Shown: positions 34,355-43,785, counted from the first letter of the stretch. The stretch: DNA of 54,615 nucleotides from an uncultured Lachnospiraceae bacterium (GCA_910586255.1 CAJUHR010000033.1:1-54615), one strand, 5' to 3'. Numbers and translations: made by a program. Notes: generated by a model not told the origin, from the sequence alone.

Positions 34355-35746
34355 TTACAGCTCACAGTTATTGACGGTTCTCGGGAAGGGGATGACATCT
34401 CGGATATTGCCCATTCCGGTCAGATACATGACGCAGCGCTCAAAGCCCAGGCCGAAGCCGGCGTGGCGGGTGGACCCGTATTTGCGCAGATCCAAGTAGA
34501 AGCCATAATCCTCTTTGCGAAGGCCCAGCTCCTCCATCCGTGCCAAAAGCTTGTCATAATCATCCTCACGCTGGCTGCCGCCGATGATCTCCCCAATGCC
34601 GGGCACCAGGCAGTCCATGGCGGCCACGGTCTTGTTGTCCGGGTTCATCTTCATATAAAATGCCTTGATCTCCTTGGGATAATCCGTGACAAATACAGGG
34701 CGTTTAAATACCTGCTCGGTCAGGTAACGCTCATGCTCTGTCTGTAAATCGCAGCCCCAGGATACCTTGTAGTCAAAATTCTCATTATTCTTTTCCAGCA
34801 GTCCAATGGCCTCAGTGTAGGTCACATGGGCAAACTCCGAGTGGAGAACACCGTTTAACCGATCCAGAAGACCCTTGTCGATAAAGCTGTTGAAAAATGC
34901 CATCTCCTCCGGCGCGTGCTCAAGCACATAGCGGATAATATATTTGAGCATTCCCTCAGCCACCGCCATATTGTCCTGCAGATCGGCAAAGGCCATCTCC
35001 GGCTCAATCATCCAGAATTCGGCAGCATGGCGGGTTGTATTGGAGTTTTCCGCCCGGAAGGTCGGTCCGAAGGTATAAATGTTGCGGAAGGCCATGGCGT
35101 AGGTCTCCCCGTTTAACTGACCGCTGACAGTCAGATTGGTCGGCTTGCCAAAAAAGTCCTGGCTAAAATCCACGGAGCCGTCATCATTTTTGGGGATATC
35201 GGTCAGGTTCATGGTGGTTACCTGGAACATCTCGCCGGCTCCCTCACAGTCGCTTCCAGTGATCAGCGGTGTGTGGACATAGACAAAATCCCGCTCCTGA
35301 AAATACTGGTGAATGGCATAGGCGATCAGGGAGCGAACCCGGAATACGGCCTGAAAGGTATTGGTTCGGGGGCGGAGATGATTGATGGTGCGCAGAAATT
35401 CCAGTGAGTGACGCTTCTTCTGCAAGGGATAATCGGGAGCGGAAGCTCCCTCCACAAATACCTCGGCTGCTTGAATCTCAAAGGGCTGCTTGGCATCCGG
35501 AGTGGCCACCAGAGTACCATTTACAATAATGGCGGCCCCCACATTCAGCTTGCTGATCTGGGCGAAATTGGCCAGGGTATCATGGTAGACAATCTGCAGA
35601 GTGTCAAAATAGCTGCCATCGCTGACAACAACAAAACCGAATGCCTTGGAACCGCGGACGCTGCGGACCCAGCCTCCCACAGAGATCTCCTTGTCCAGAT
35701 ATTCTTCCCGGTTCCGGTATAATTCTCTCACGGTAATTAAATCCAT
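34355..35746 (-). CDS. asnS: Asparagine--tRNA ligase
   Basis: The 463-residue class IIb synthetase charges tRNA-Asn. An N-terminal OB-fold anticodon-binding domain (ISVGGWVRSVRGSKAFGFV) is followed by the catalytic domain with motif 2 region FRAENSNTTRHAAEFWMIEPE and motif 3 GFGLGFERCVMYLTG. It ends RDVIPFPRTVNNCEL. Direct charging means Asn must be available, which fits asnA at 12.3 kb. It has an AAGGAGAA ribosome site and a consensus promoter at 35852-35880. Confidence 0.95.
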   Translation of the reverse strand: MDLITVRELYRNREEYLDKEISVGGWVRSVRGSKAFGFVVVSDGSYFDTLQIVYHDTLANFAQISKLNVGAAIIVNGTLVATPDAKQPFEIQAAEVFVEGASAPDYPLQKKRHSLEFLRTINHLRPRTNTFQAVFRVRSLIAYAIHQYFQERDFVYVHTPLITGSDCEGAGEMFQVTTMNLTDIPKNDDGSVDFSQDFFGKPTNLTVSGQLNGETYAMAFRNIYTFGPTFRAENSNTTRHAAEFWMIEPEMAFADLQDNMAVAEGMLKYIIRYVLEHAPEEMAFFNSFIDKGLLDRLNGVLHSEFAHVTYTEAIGLLEKNNENFDYKVSWGCDLQTEHERYLTEQVFKRPVFVTDYPKEIKAFYMKMNPDNKTVAAMDCLVPGIGEIIGGSQREDDYDKLLARMEELGLRKEDYGFYLDLRKYGSTRHAGFGLGFERCVMYLTGMGNIRDVIPFPRTVNNCEL

Positions 35747-35787
35747 TATGGTTCTCCTTAAATTTTATTTTCTTCATTTTTAAACTT

Positions 35788-35809
35788 CCGGCCCGGGGAA
35801 TCGGGCCGG
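35788..35809 (-). other. GC-rich hairpin in the asnS leader
   Basis: CCGGCCCG (35788-35795) pairs with CGGGCCGG (35802-35809). It lies in the ~100-base asnS leader. There is no T-box sequence and no T-run after it. Confidence 0.5.
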
Positions 35810-35851
35810 CAATCTCCACGCCAAAACGGCAGAATCCGGCGTTATATGGGA

Positions 35852-35880
35852 ATTATACTTTATTTTTTTAAAGGATTCAA
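35852..35880 (-). promoter_or_regulatory. Promoter of asnS
   Basis: On the minus strand TTGAAT (35875-35880), a 17-base spacer and TATAAT (35852-35857). It diverges from the glgC promoter within one 323-base spacer. Confidence 0.7.
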
Positions 35881-36004
35881 GGGTAAGAGCCGGCTTTCCC
35901 GGGGACTTTTCCCCATTTTTTGTCATTGTGGGATTAAAAAAACTAAATCATACAAAAGATGTCGGAAAATGCACAAAAAATCTTAAGATTAATTACAAAA
36001 TTTG

Positions 36005-36033
36005 TTCACTATTTTAAAATTATGTGGTATAAT
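36005..36033 (+). promoter_or_regulatory. Promoter of glgCD-spoVG
   Basis: TTCACT (36005-36010), a 17-base spacer and TATAAT (36028-36033), 36 bases before the GTG start of glgC. Confidence 0.6.
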
Positions 36034-36069
36034 CATTAGCATAAGAAAATACTACAGCGAGGTGATAGC

Positions 36070-37344
36070 GTGATTAAGAAAGAAATGATTGCCATGCTAT
36101 TGGCGGGAGGTCAGGGCAGCCGTCTGGGAGTACTTACGCAGAAGGTGGCAAAGCCTGCAGTTTCATTTGGTGGAAAGTACAGGATCATTGACTTCCCCCT
36201 GAGCAATTGCATCAATTCGGGCGTAGACACGGTTGGCGTGTTGACACAATACCAGCCGCTGCGTTTGAATACCCATATCGGAATCGGTATTCCGTGGGAT
36301 CTAGACCGTAATGTGGGGGGAGTCACGATCCTTCCGCCTTATGAAAAAAGTATAGGCAGTGACTGGTATACAGGTACTGCCAATGCCATTTTCCAGAATA
36401 TTGAGTTCATGGAAACCTACAATCCGGATTATGTGCTGATCCTATCCGGAGATCACATCTATAAGATGGATTATGAGGTAATGCTGGAATACCATAAGGC
36501 AAACAATGCCGATGTCACCATCGCCGCCATGCCGGTGCCTATTGAGGAGGCAAGCCGTTTTGGTATTGTTATTACCGATGAGATGAACCGCATCACCGAA
36601 TTTGAGGAAAAGCCAAAGAATCCCAGAAGCAATCTGGCTTCCATGGGGATTTATATATTCAGCTGGCCGGTGCTTAAGGAGGCTCTTATCCATCTGTCGG
36701 AGGAGCCGGGCTGTGATTTTGGCAAGCATATTATTCCTTATTGCCACGGAAACGGCAAGAGGATTTTTGCCTACGAGTATAATGGCTATTGGAAGGATGT
36801 AGGGACTCTGGGCTCTTACTGGGAGGCCAATATGGAACTGATCGACATTATTCCGGAGTTTAATCTGTATGAGGAATACTGGAAGATCTATACCAAGAGC
36901 GATATTATTCCCCCGCAGTATCTGGCGGCAGATGCAGTGATTGCCCGCAGCATTATCGGGGAGGGAACCGAGATTTACGGAGAGGTACATAATTCTGTCA
37001 TCGGCGCCGGCGTTACTATCGGTAAGGGAGCAATTGTCCGGGATTCCATCATTATGCGGGACAGCGTCATTGGCGAGGGAGCCAGGGTGACCAAGGCGAT
37101 TGTGGCGGAGGATACCCGGGTGGGAGCCGGGGCAGAGCTGGGAGTGGGTGAGTTTGCCCCCAGCACCTATGATCCCAAGGTCTATCAGTTTGACCTGGTT
37201 ACCATTGGGGAGCACAGCGTGATTCCCGATCATGTGAAGATTGGCAAGAATACGGCAATATCCGGCATTACATCTGTCGAGGATTATCCTGACGGATGTC
37301 TGGCAGGCGGAGAATCCATTATAAAGGCAGGTGGTGTACGATGA
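36070..37344 (+). CDS. glgC: Glucose-1-phosphate adenylyltransferase
   Basis: The 424-residue GlgC makes ADP-glucose from ATP and glucose 1-phosphate, the committed step of glycogen synthesis. It has the nucleotidyltransferase loop MLLAGGQGSRLGVLTQKVAKP, the sugar-binding LSGDHIYKMDY, EFEEKPKNP, and a left-handed beta-helix C-terminal domain with hexapeptide repeats. The start is GTG 36070 behind GAGGTGAT. It overlaps glgD by 4 bases. Its partners are glgD here and glgB at 5.5 kb. Confidence 0.95.
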   Translation: MIKKEMIAMLLAGGQGSRLGVLTQKVAKPAVSFGGKYRIIDFPLSNCINSGVDTVGVLTQYQPLRLNTHIGIGIPWDLDRNVGGVTILPPYEKSIGSDWYTGTANAIFQNIEFMETYNPDYVLILSGDHIYKMDYEVMLEYHKANNADVTIAAMPVPIEEASRFGIVITDEMNRITEFEEKPKNPRSNLASMGIYIFSWPVLKEALIHLSEEPGCDFGKHIIPYCHGNGKRIFAYEYNGYWKDVGTLGSYWEANMELIDIIPEFNLYEEYWKIYTKSDIIPPQYLAADAVIARSIIGEGTEIYGEVHNSVIGAGVTIGKGAIVRDSIIMRDSVIGEGARVTKAIVAEDTRVGAGAELGVGEFAPSTYDPKVYQFDLVTIGEHSVIPDHVKIGKNTAISGITSVEDYPDGCLAGGESIIKAGGVR

Positions 37345-38462
37345 GAGCGATTGGCATTGTGCTGGCAGGCGGGAACAGCAAGAGAATGAAGGAATTGTCC
37401 AACAAGCGGGCCATCTCGGCTATGCCGGTTGCAGGCAGCTACCGGAGCATTGATTTTGTTCTGAGCAATATGAGCAATTCTCATATTCAGAACGTGGCAG
37501 TGTTTACTCAGTATAACTCCCGCTCGTTAAATGAACATCTAAGCTCCTCAAAGTGGTGGGATTTCGGAAGGAAGCAGGGCGGCCTCTACGTGTTTACACC
37601 CACCATCACGGCGGAGAACAGTGACTGGTATCGGGGAACCGCCGATGCGTTGTACCAGAACCTGCAGTTTTTGAAAAACAGCCATGAGCCATATGTGGTG
37701 ATTACATCCGGCGATGGGATTTACAAGCTGGATTACAACCGGGTACTGGAATATCATATTGAGAAGAAAGCAGACATAACGATCGTGTGTACGGAGCTGC
37801 CGGAGGGGGAGGATGTGACCCGCTACGGCGTTATCAAGACCAATGATGACGGACGGATCGTTGAGTTTGAGGAGAAGCCCATGGTGGCGGAGGGCACCAC
37901 CGTATCCTGCGGGATTTATGTGATTCGCAGACGCCAGCTGATTGAGCTGATTGAGCGGTGCGCGGCGGAGGATCGGGTGGATCTGGTGAGGGATATTTTT
38001 GTGCGCTATAAGAATCTGAAAAGGATTTATGCATATCCCATGACTACCTATTGGAGTAATATAGCATCTGTGGATTCTTACTACCGGACCAACATGGACT
38101 TTTTAAAGCCTGAGGTGAGGAATTATTTCTTCAAGGAGTATCCGGATGTCTATTCCAAGGTGGATGATCTGCCTCCGGCTAAGTACAATCCAGGTGCTCT
38201 GGTGAAAAACAGCCTGATTTCCAGCGGTTCCATCATCAACGGGGCGGTGGAGAATTCCATTTTGTTTAAGAAGGCTTATGTGGGGAACAATTGTGTGATT
38301 AAAAATTCCATCATTTTGAATGATGTCTACATTGGAGACAATACGGTGATTGAGAATTGTATTGTGGAAAGCCGCGATACCATACGGGCCAATACCACCT
38401 ATATCGGTGAGCCGGGCAACATAAAAATCGTGGTGGAGAAGAACGAGAGATATACGCTGTAA
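37341..38462 (+). CDS. glgD: GlgD, regulatory subunit of ADP-glucose pyrophosphorylase
   Basis: This 373-residue homologue of GlgC is found in Firmicutes, where it forms a hetero-oligomer with GlgC and raises its activity. The N-terminal loop reads GIVLAGGNSKRMKELSNKRAISA, lacking the GxGxR(L)xxLT form needed for good catalysis. The sugar site is altered (TSGDGIYKLDYN). A beta-helix C-terminus is present. The ATG overlaps the glgC stop (ATGA). Confidence 0.93.
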   Translation: MRAIGIVLAGGNSKRMKELSNKRAISAMPVAGSYRSIDFVLSNMSNSHIQNVAVFTQYNSRSLNEHLSSSKWWDFGRKQGGLYVFTPTITAENSDWYRGTADALYQNLQFLKNSHEPYVVITSGDGIYKLDYNRVLEYHIEKKADITIVCTELPEGEDVTRYGVIKTNDDGRIVEFEEKPMVAEGTTVSCGIYVIRRRQLIELIERCAAEDRVDLVRDIFVRYKNLKRIYAYPMTTYWSNIASVDSYYRTNMDFLKPEVRNYFFKEYPDVYSKVDDLPPAKYNPGALVKNSLISSGSIINGAVENSILFKKAYVGNNCVIKNSIILNDVYIGDNTVIENCIVESRDTIRANTTYIGEPGNIKIVVEKNERYTL

Positions 38463-38483
38463 TAGGGGAAAGGGTTATAAGCT

Positions 38484-38756
38484 ATGCAAATCACAGATGT
38501 AAGAGTAAGAAGGATTGAAAAAGAAGGTAAGATGAAGGCGATCGTTTCGATTACACTGGATAATGAATTTGTGATTCATGATATTAAGGTGATCGAGGGA
38601 GAGAAAGGGATGTTTATTGCAATGCCCAGCCGGAAAGCGGCAGACGGAGAATACCGGGACATCGCCCATCCCATCAACTCGGAGACCAGGGATATGATCC
38701 AGAATGTGATTCTTGGCAAGTACGAAACTACGGCATTGGAAAACCAGGGGGAGTGA
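38484..38756 (+). CDS. spoVG: Septation/regulatory protein SpoVG
   Basis: The 90-residue SpoVG is a small nucleic-acid-binding regulator first tied to spore cortex formation and division control in Bacillus. The opening MQITDVRVRRIEKEGKMKAI, then HDIKVIEG, MPSRKAADGEYRDIAHPIN, are diagnostic. It begins 21 bases after glgD and ends at a terminator, so in this genome it is probably read from the glycogen promoter as well as any promoter of its own. Confidence 0.95.
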   Translation: MQITDVRVRRIEKEGKMKAIVSITLDNEFVIHDIKVIEGEKGMFIAMPSRKAADGEYRDIAHPINSETRDMIQNVILGKYETTALENQGE

Positions 38757-38788
38757 TGGTTTTTCGGTAAACAGTATACGGCAAAGGA

Positions 38789-38832
38789 GGGGAAACGGCA
38801 GGCTAAAAGGCCTGCCGTTTCCCCCTTTACTT
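38789..38832 (+). terminator. Terminator after spoVG
   Basis: A 14-bp perfect stem (38789-38802 with 38811-38824, GGGGAAACGGCAGG) followed by CTTTACTTTCCTTTT. Confidence 0.85.
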
Positions 38833-38885
38833 TCCTTTTACAACCTGCTAAAATGAAATACCAGACAAGGGGAAAGGAAAGAAAT

Positions 38886-39473
38886 ATGTATATTATAGCA
38901 GGACTTGGAAATCCGACAAAGGAATATGATAGAACAAGACACAATGTAGGCTTTGCGGTGATCGATAAGCTGGCAGAGCATTACAATATTGATGTCAGCG
39001 ACAGAAAGCACAGAGCGTATTGCGGGAAGGGCGCGATTGAAGGGCAGAGGGTGCTCCTTTTAAAGCCTCAGACATTTATGAATCTGAGCGGGGAGAGTCT
39101 GCGATCCGCGCTGGATTACTACAAGGAGGAGCCAGAGAATCTGATCGTCATCTATGATGATATCAGTCTGGCGCCGGGACAGCTGCGGATCCGTCTGAAG
39201 GGAAGCGCAGGCGGACATAACGGCATAAAAAATATTATTGCTCATCTGGGTACTCAGGAATTTCCCAGGATCAAGGTGGGAGTGGGGGAAAAGCCCCCGC
39301 GGATGGATTTGAAGGACTATGTGCTCAGCCATTTCTCCCAGAGGGAGCAAAAGCTGATGGATGAGGCCTTTGAGGAGGCGGCTCAGGCGGCTGTGATGAT
39401 GATTTGTGAGGGCGCGGACCGGGCTATGAATCATTTTAATATGAAGAAAAAGACACAAGAGGACAAACAATAG
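38886..39473 (+). CDS. pth: Peptidyl-tRNA hydrolase
   Basis: The 195-residue Pth frees tRNA from stalled peptidyl-tRNA. GLGNPTKEYDRTRHNVGF (catalytic His), KPQTFMNLSGESL and YDDISLAPGQLRIRLKGSAGGHNGIKN are the family motifs. The Met at 38886 matches family starts; the frame is open 11 codons earlier. It lies directly before mfd, an order that is common in Firmicutes. Confidence 0.95.
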   Translation: MYIIAGLGNPTKEYDRTRHNVGFAVIDKLAEHYNIDVSDRKHRAYCGKGAIEGQRVLLLKPQTFMNLSGESLRSALDYYKEEPENLIVIYDDISLAPGQLRIRLKGSAGGHNGIKNIIAHLGTQEFPRIKVGVGEKPPRMDLKDYVLSHFSQREQKLMDEAFEEAAQAAVMMICEGADRAMNHFNMKKKTQEDKQ

Positions 39474-39548
39474 GTATTTGCAGAGCAATATATCGGCCGG
39501 GAAGGCAGCAAAGGGATTATGGCAGAGAGACAGAGACGGGAGGAGAGC

Positions 39549-42500
39549 ATGAGCAGGATATTTGCAAATCCACTGGAGGAGTTGATCGAATTTGAGGAGA
39601 TGAGCCGGGATGTGGAACGGGGAAAAGGGCCGATCCAGGTCAGCGGCTGCATGGATTCCCAGAAGGTGCATTTGATCCAGGAGACGGCGCCGGATATGCC
39701 CTGGAAGCTGGTTATCACCTATGACGATTCCAGGGCCCGGGAAATCTACGAGGATTTCGGCTGCTTCCGGCAGGATGTGTGGCTGTATCCCGCCAAGGAT
39801 CTTTTGTTTTACAGTGCGGATATTCACGGAAATCTGATGACCCGTCAGCGGCTGCAGGTGTTGCGTCATTTGATGGAGGATACCTGCGGGGTGGTGGTGA
39901 CAACCCTGGACGGTCTGATGGATCATCTTCTGCCTCTCAGCCAAATCCGCAGCCAGGTAGCTGTCATAAAAAATGGTCAGGAGCTTGAGCTGGAACAGTG
40001 GAAGGAAAGGTTAGCGCAGATGGGATATGAGCGCACCGGACAGGTGGACGGCATGGGACAATTCTCTGTCCGGGGCGGGATTTTAGATATTTTTCCCCTG
40101 ACAGAGGAGCAGCCGGTGCGGATTGAGCTTTGGGATTCGGAGGTGGACTCCATCCGCACCTTTGATCTGGAGAGCCAGCGGTCCATTGAACAGCTGGATG
40201 AGATCACCATCTATCCGGCAGCAGAGCTTGTTCTGACAAAGAAGCAGCGGTTAGACGGCGCGAAGCAGATCCGCAGGGAAGCAAAGCTCTCCGTGGAGGC
40301 CTTAAGAAAGAATATGATGACAGAGGAGGCTCACCGGCTTTCGGAGCTGGCAAGGGAGCTGGCAGATGGCATTGAGGAAGGTTGGAAGGTCACCGGCCTT
40401 GATTCCTGCATTTCTTATTTTTGTCCTGAGACCGTGTCGTTTTTGGATTATTTTGACGTGAATTCCAGCATGATTGTTTTGGATGAACCGGCCCGGCTGC
40501 GGGAAAAGGGGGAGGCGGTGGAGCTGGAATTTAGGGAAGGTATGTCTCAGCGGCTGGAAAAGGGATATTTTCTGCCGGGACAGACGGATCTTCTGTACAC
40601 GGTAAAGGAGTTGCTCGCCCGCGCTCAGAGGGATAATACGCTGTATCTGACCGGCCTGGAGCAAAAGCTTCCGGGGATGGCTGTGAAAAATCAGTACAGG
40701 CTCAACGTAAAGAATGTCAATTCCTATCAGAGCAGCTTTGAGATTCTCATTAAGGATCTTAAGCGATGGAAACGGGAACGATACCGGGTGATTCTGCTGT
40801 CCGGATCCCGGACCCGGGCCAGCCGGCTGGCAGGGGACCTTCGGGAGTATGAGCTTAGGGCATTTTGCCCGGATGATGGGGAGCGGCAGGTGCAGCCGGG
40901 AGAGATTTTGGTAACCTATGGGAACCTTCACCGGGGATTTGAGTATCCTCAGATCAAGTTTGTTGTCATCACCGAGGGAGATATGTTCGGTGCAAAGAAG
41001 AATAAGCGCAAACGGAAAAAGACTTCCTATGAGGGAAAACGGATCCAGAGCTTTTCGGAGCTGTCGGTGGGAGACTATGTGGTTCATGAGGATCACGGCC
41101 TTGGGATCTACCGGGGAATTGAGAAGCTTGAGCGGGATAAGATCATTAAGGATTATCTGAAAATCGAGTATGCAGACGGAGGAAATCTGTATCTGCCGGC
41201 CACCCGGCTGGACGGAATTCAGAAATACGCGGGAGCAGATGCTAAGGCTCCTAAGCTGAATAAGCTGGGGGGAGAGCAGTGGAACCGTACCCGCAATAAG
41301 GTTAAAAGCGCGGTAAAGGAAATCGCGAAGGATCTTGTGGAGCTTTATGCGGCTCGCCAGGAGACCTCCGGCTTTCAGTACGGGCCGGATACGGTGTGGC
41401 AGAAGGAATTTGAGGAGCTGTTTCCCTATGAGGAGACGGAGGATCAGGCTGAGGCTATCGAGGCAGCCAAACGGGATATGGAGAGCAGGAAGATCATGGA
41501 CCGGCTGATTTGCGGGGATGTGGGCTACGGAAAAACGGAGATTGCCCTGCGGGCGGCCTTTAAAGCTGTCCAGGAGAGCAAGCAGGTAGTGTATCTGGTG
41601 CCCACAACCATCCTGGCCCAGCAGCACTACAACACCTTTCTCCAGCGAATGAAGGATTTTCCGGTGCGGGTGGATCTGATGTCCCGGTTTCGGACTCCCG
41701 CTCAGATAAAAAAGACGGTCACGGATCTTCAAAAGGGATTGGTGGACATTATCATCGGCACTCATCGGGTCCTGTCCAAGGATGTGAAATTTAAGGATCT
41801 GGGACTTTTGATTATTGACGAGGAGCAGCGTTTCGGGGTGGCTCACAAGGAAAAGATCAAGAAGCTCAAGGAGAATGTGGATGTTCTGACTCTGACGGCC
41901 ACCCCCATTCCCAGGACCCTCCACATGAGTCTGGTGGGGATACGGGATATGAGCGTGCTGGAGGAGCCGCCGGTGGACCGGCTTCCCATTCAGACCTATG
42001 TTATGGAGTACAATGACGAGATGGTGCGGGAGGCCATCAGCCGGGAGCTGGCACGGAACGGACAGGTGTATTATGTATACAACCGGGTAAAGGGAATCGA
42101 TGAGATAGCGGCCCACATTCAGGAGCTGGTGAAGGATGCGGTGGTGGTCTATGCCCATGGGCAGATGCAGGAGCGACAGCTGGAAAAGATCATGTATGAC
42201 TTTGTCAGCGGGGAGATTGATGTGCTGGTGTCCACCACGATCATTGAGACCGGACTGGATATACCCAATGCCAATACAATGATTATTCACGATGCGGACC
42301 GGATGGGGCTGTCTCAGCTCTATCAGCTTCGAGGACGGGTTGGCCGCTCTAACCGGACATCCTATGCCTTTCTCATGTACAAGCGGGATAAGCTTTTGCG
42401 GGAGGAGGCGGAAAAGCGCCTCCAGGCAATCCGTGAGTTTACGGAGCTGGGGTCAGGAATCAAGATTGCCATGCGGGATCTGGAAATCCGTGGCGCGGGA

Positions 42501-43103
42501 AACGTGCTGGGAGCGGAGCAGCACGGGCACATGGAGGCAGTGGGGTATGATTTGTACTGTAAGCTTTTAAATCAGGCGGTTCAGGCCTTGCGGGGGAAAA
42601 GAACCCAGGAGGAGGAGTTTGAGACTGTGGTGGACTGTGATATCGATGCCTATATCCCCTCCTCCTATATCCGCAATGAATATCAGAAGCTGGATATCTA
42701 TAAGCGGATTTCCGGGATTGAGAATGAGGAAGAGCATATGGATATGCAGGATGAGCTGATTGACCGGTTTGGGGAGATTCCGTCTCCGGTTGAGAACCTT
42801 CTGATGGTGGCTAGCTTAAAAGCCCTTGCCCATCGTGCCTATATGACAGAGGTGAAGGTGAACCGGCAGGAGGTACAGCTGATCATGTATCCCAAGGCCA
42901 GGCTGGATACGGCAGGAATCCCGGAGCTGGTCCAGGATTACAAGGGAGCTCTAAAATTTCAGATGGGAGACGCGCCGTATTTTCAGTATGCGGACAGAAA
43001 GAACGTATATAAGGACTGCGGGCCTATGCTGGAGAAAGCCGGAGAGATAATAGAAAGGCTGGCGGCCATGGCGGAGAGAGATTCGCAGGCGCGGCAGGGG
43101 TGA
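39549..43103 (+). CDS. mfd: Transcription-repair coupling factor
   Basis: The 1184-residue Mfd removes RNA polymerase stalled at DNA damage and recruits UvrA. The order is: UvrB-like N-terminal modules (LVITYDDSRAREIYEDF onward), the RNA-polymerase interaction domain (GDYVVHEDHGLGIYRGIEKLE), an SF2 translocase with Walker A GDVGYGKTE, DEEQRFGV, TATPIPRTLHMS and QLRGRVGRS, and a C-terminal TRCF domain. ATG 39549 follows GGGAGGAG; ATG 39519 is an alternative 10 codons upstream. Confidence 0.95.
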   Translation: MSRIFANPLEELIEFEEMSRDVERGKGPIQVSGCMDSQKVHLIQETAPDMPWKLVITYDDSRAREIYEDFGCFRQDVWLYPAKDLLFYSADIHGNLMTRQRLQVLRHLMEDTCGVVVTTLDGLMDHLLPLSQIRSQVAVIKNGQELELEQWKERLAQMGYERTGQVDGMGQFSVRGGILDIFPLTEEQPVRIELWDSEVDSIRTFDLESQRSIEQLDEITIYPAAELVLTKKQRLDGAKQIRREAKLSVEALRKNMMTEEAHRLSELARELADGIEEGWKVTGLDSCISYFCPETVSFLDYFDVNSSMIVLDEPARLREKGEAVELEFREGMSQRLEKGYFLPGQTDLLYTVKELLARAQRDNTLYLTGLEQKLPGMAVKNQYRLNVKNVNSYQSSFEILIKDLKRWKRERYRVILLSGSRTRASRLAGDLREYELRAFCPDDGERQVQPGEILVTYGNLHRGFEYPQIKFVVITEGDMFGAKKNKRKRKKTSYEGKRIQSFSELSVGDYVVHEDHGLGIYRGIEKLERDKIIKDYLKIEYADGGNLYLPATRLDGIQKYAGADAKAPKLNKLGGEQWNRTRNKVKSAVKEIAKDLVELYAARQETSGFQYGPDTVWQKEFEELFPYEETEDQAEAIEAAKRDMESRKIMDRLICGDVGYGKTEIALRAAFKAVQESKQVVYLVPTTILAQQHYNTFLQRMKDFPVRVDLMSRFRTPAQIKKTVTDLQKGLVDIIIGTHRVLSKDVKFKDLGLLIIDEEQRFGVAHKEKIKKLKENVDVLTLTATPIPRTLHMSLVGIRDMSVLEEPPVDRLPIQTYVMEYNDEMVREAISRELARNGQVYYVYNRVKGIDEIAAHIQELVKDAVVVYAHGQMQERQLEKIMYDFVSGEIDVLVSTTIIETGLDIPNANTMIIHDADRMGLSQLYQLRGRVGRSNRTSYAFLMYKRDKLLREEAEKRLQAIREFTELGSGIKIAMRDLEIRGAGNVLGAEQHGHMEAVGYDLYCKLLNQAVQALRGKRTQEEEFETVVDCDIDAYIPSSYIRNEYQKLDIYKRISGIENEEEHMDMQDELIDRFGEIPSPVENLLMVASLKALAHRAYMTEVKVNRQEVQLIMYPKARLDTAGIPELVQDYKGALKFQMGDAPYFQYADRKNVYKDCGPMLEKAGEIIERLAAMAERDSQARQG

Positions 43104-43107
43104 GGAA

Positions 43108-43203
43108 GGGAAATTGGCAGGCGCCAGGGAGGCGAGAAAGGGAAGTCGGCAGGCGCCAGGGAGGCGAGAAAGGGAAGTCGGCAGAGGCAGGGAAGGCGAT
43201 ATA
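43108..43203. repeat. Three tandem copies of a 32-bp unit
   Basis: Units begin at 43108, 43140 and 43172 with GGGAARTYGGCAGGCGCC. The first two differ at two bases; the third has decayed in its second half. They start just after the mfd stop and have no coding sense. Confidence 0.75.
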
Positions 43204-43248
43204 AGAAAGTCTGCAGATACGGCTGAAATGGCAAGAACAAGCTAAGAG

Positions 43249-43334
43249 ATATCCGGGAAGAATACAGGGAAATCGTAAGAGTTCAGATAACCCTTGAACT
43301 GTTACGGGAAATCCGTTGCACTCTGCCCGGATAT
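43249..43334. repeat. Nested inverted repeat between mfd and the FlxA-like gene
   Basis: An outer stem ATATCCGGG/CCCGGATAT (43249-43257, 43326-43334) encloses GTAAGAGTTCA/TGAACTGTTAC (43275-43285, 43295-43305; one mismatch). The inner arms match those of the repeat at 1067-1155. It may also act as a terminator between the converging genes. Confidence 0.6.
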
Positions 43335-43353
43335 ATTTTCAGTAATGGCGAGG

Positions 43354-43680
43354 TCAGGCATATTGGTCAAGGTTATCCCCCAGACCGGGAACCGAAAAAG
43401 GTTCGTTGGGGGAAGCCGGATTTTCCGGCTGGCTTTTTTCCTGTTCTTTCTTCTCCTTTTGCTTAAGCTGTTGGATCTGTTGCCGGACAGCCTGGATTTC
43501 CTGTTCCAGTTTCCTTTCCTTTTCCTTGTCCTTGTTTCGGACAGCCTTCTCCTTTTCGCTGTTCAGGCGCTGAAGCTTTTGCTCTAGCGCGGCAAGTCGG
43601 GGGCTCTTTCCAGAGCCACTGATATTTTGGGGAGAGACTGCCGCGGCAGAGATACCTGGACTGATTCCGCTTATATTCAT
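43354..43680 (-). CDS. FlxA-like coiled-coil protein
   Basis: The 108-residue protein resembles FlxA-like proteins: a short Ser/Gly/Ile N-terminus, a central ~50-residue Lys/Glu/Gln-rich coiled coil (LAALEQKLQRLNSEKEKAV onward) and a Pro-rich end. There is no signal or membrane span. The role is unknown; E. coli flxA is under flagellar control, but no flagellar gene is present here. ATG 43680 is preceded by GAGGAGGTG; the GTG at 43692 would lie inside that site. Confidence 0.7.
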   Translation of the reverse strand: MNISGISPGISAAAVSPQNISGSGKSPRLAALEQKLQRLNSEKEKAVRNKDKEKERKLEQEIQAVRQQIQQLKQKEKKEQEKSQPENPASPNEPFSVPGLGDNLDQYA

Positions 43681-43785
43681 ATTAATCTTCACCTCCTCTG
43701 GAATTTCAGTATAGTTTATTTGTCAGGGCACTTCAAGGCGTTTGATGTGGATAACGGTTTACCGGTTGTGGATAACAGCAACCGG

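Noticed and set aside
35747..35851. T-box riboswitch in the asnS leader
   Set aside because: The leader is only about 100 bases and lacks a T-box sequence and an antiterminator/terminator pair.
36442..37233. 263-codon minus-strand frame opposite glgC
   Set aside because: Shadow of glgC; no family pattern and no ribosome site.
40302..42290. 662-codon open frame on the minus strand opposite mfd
   Set aside because: It lies entirely within the well-supported mfd gene, has no recognisable motif and a His/Leu/Ile/Pro-heavy composition typical of an antisense shadow.
43108..43203. CRISPR array
   Set aside because: The units are contiguous with no unique spacers and no cas genes are near.
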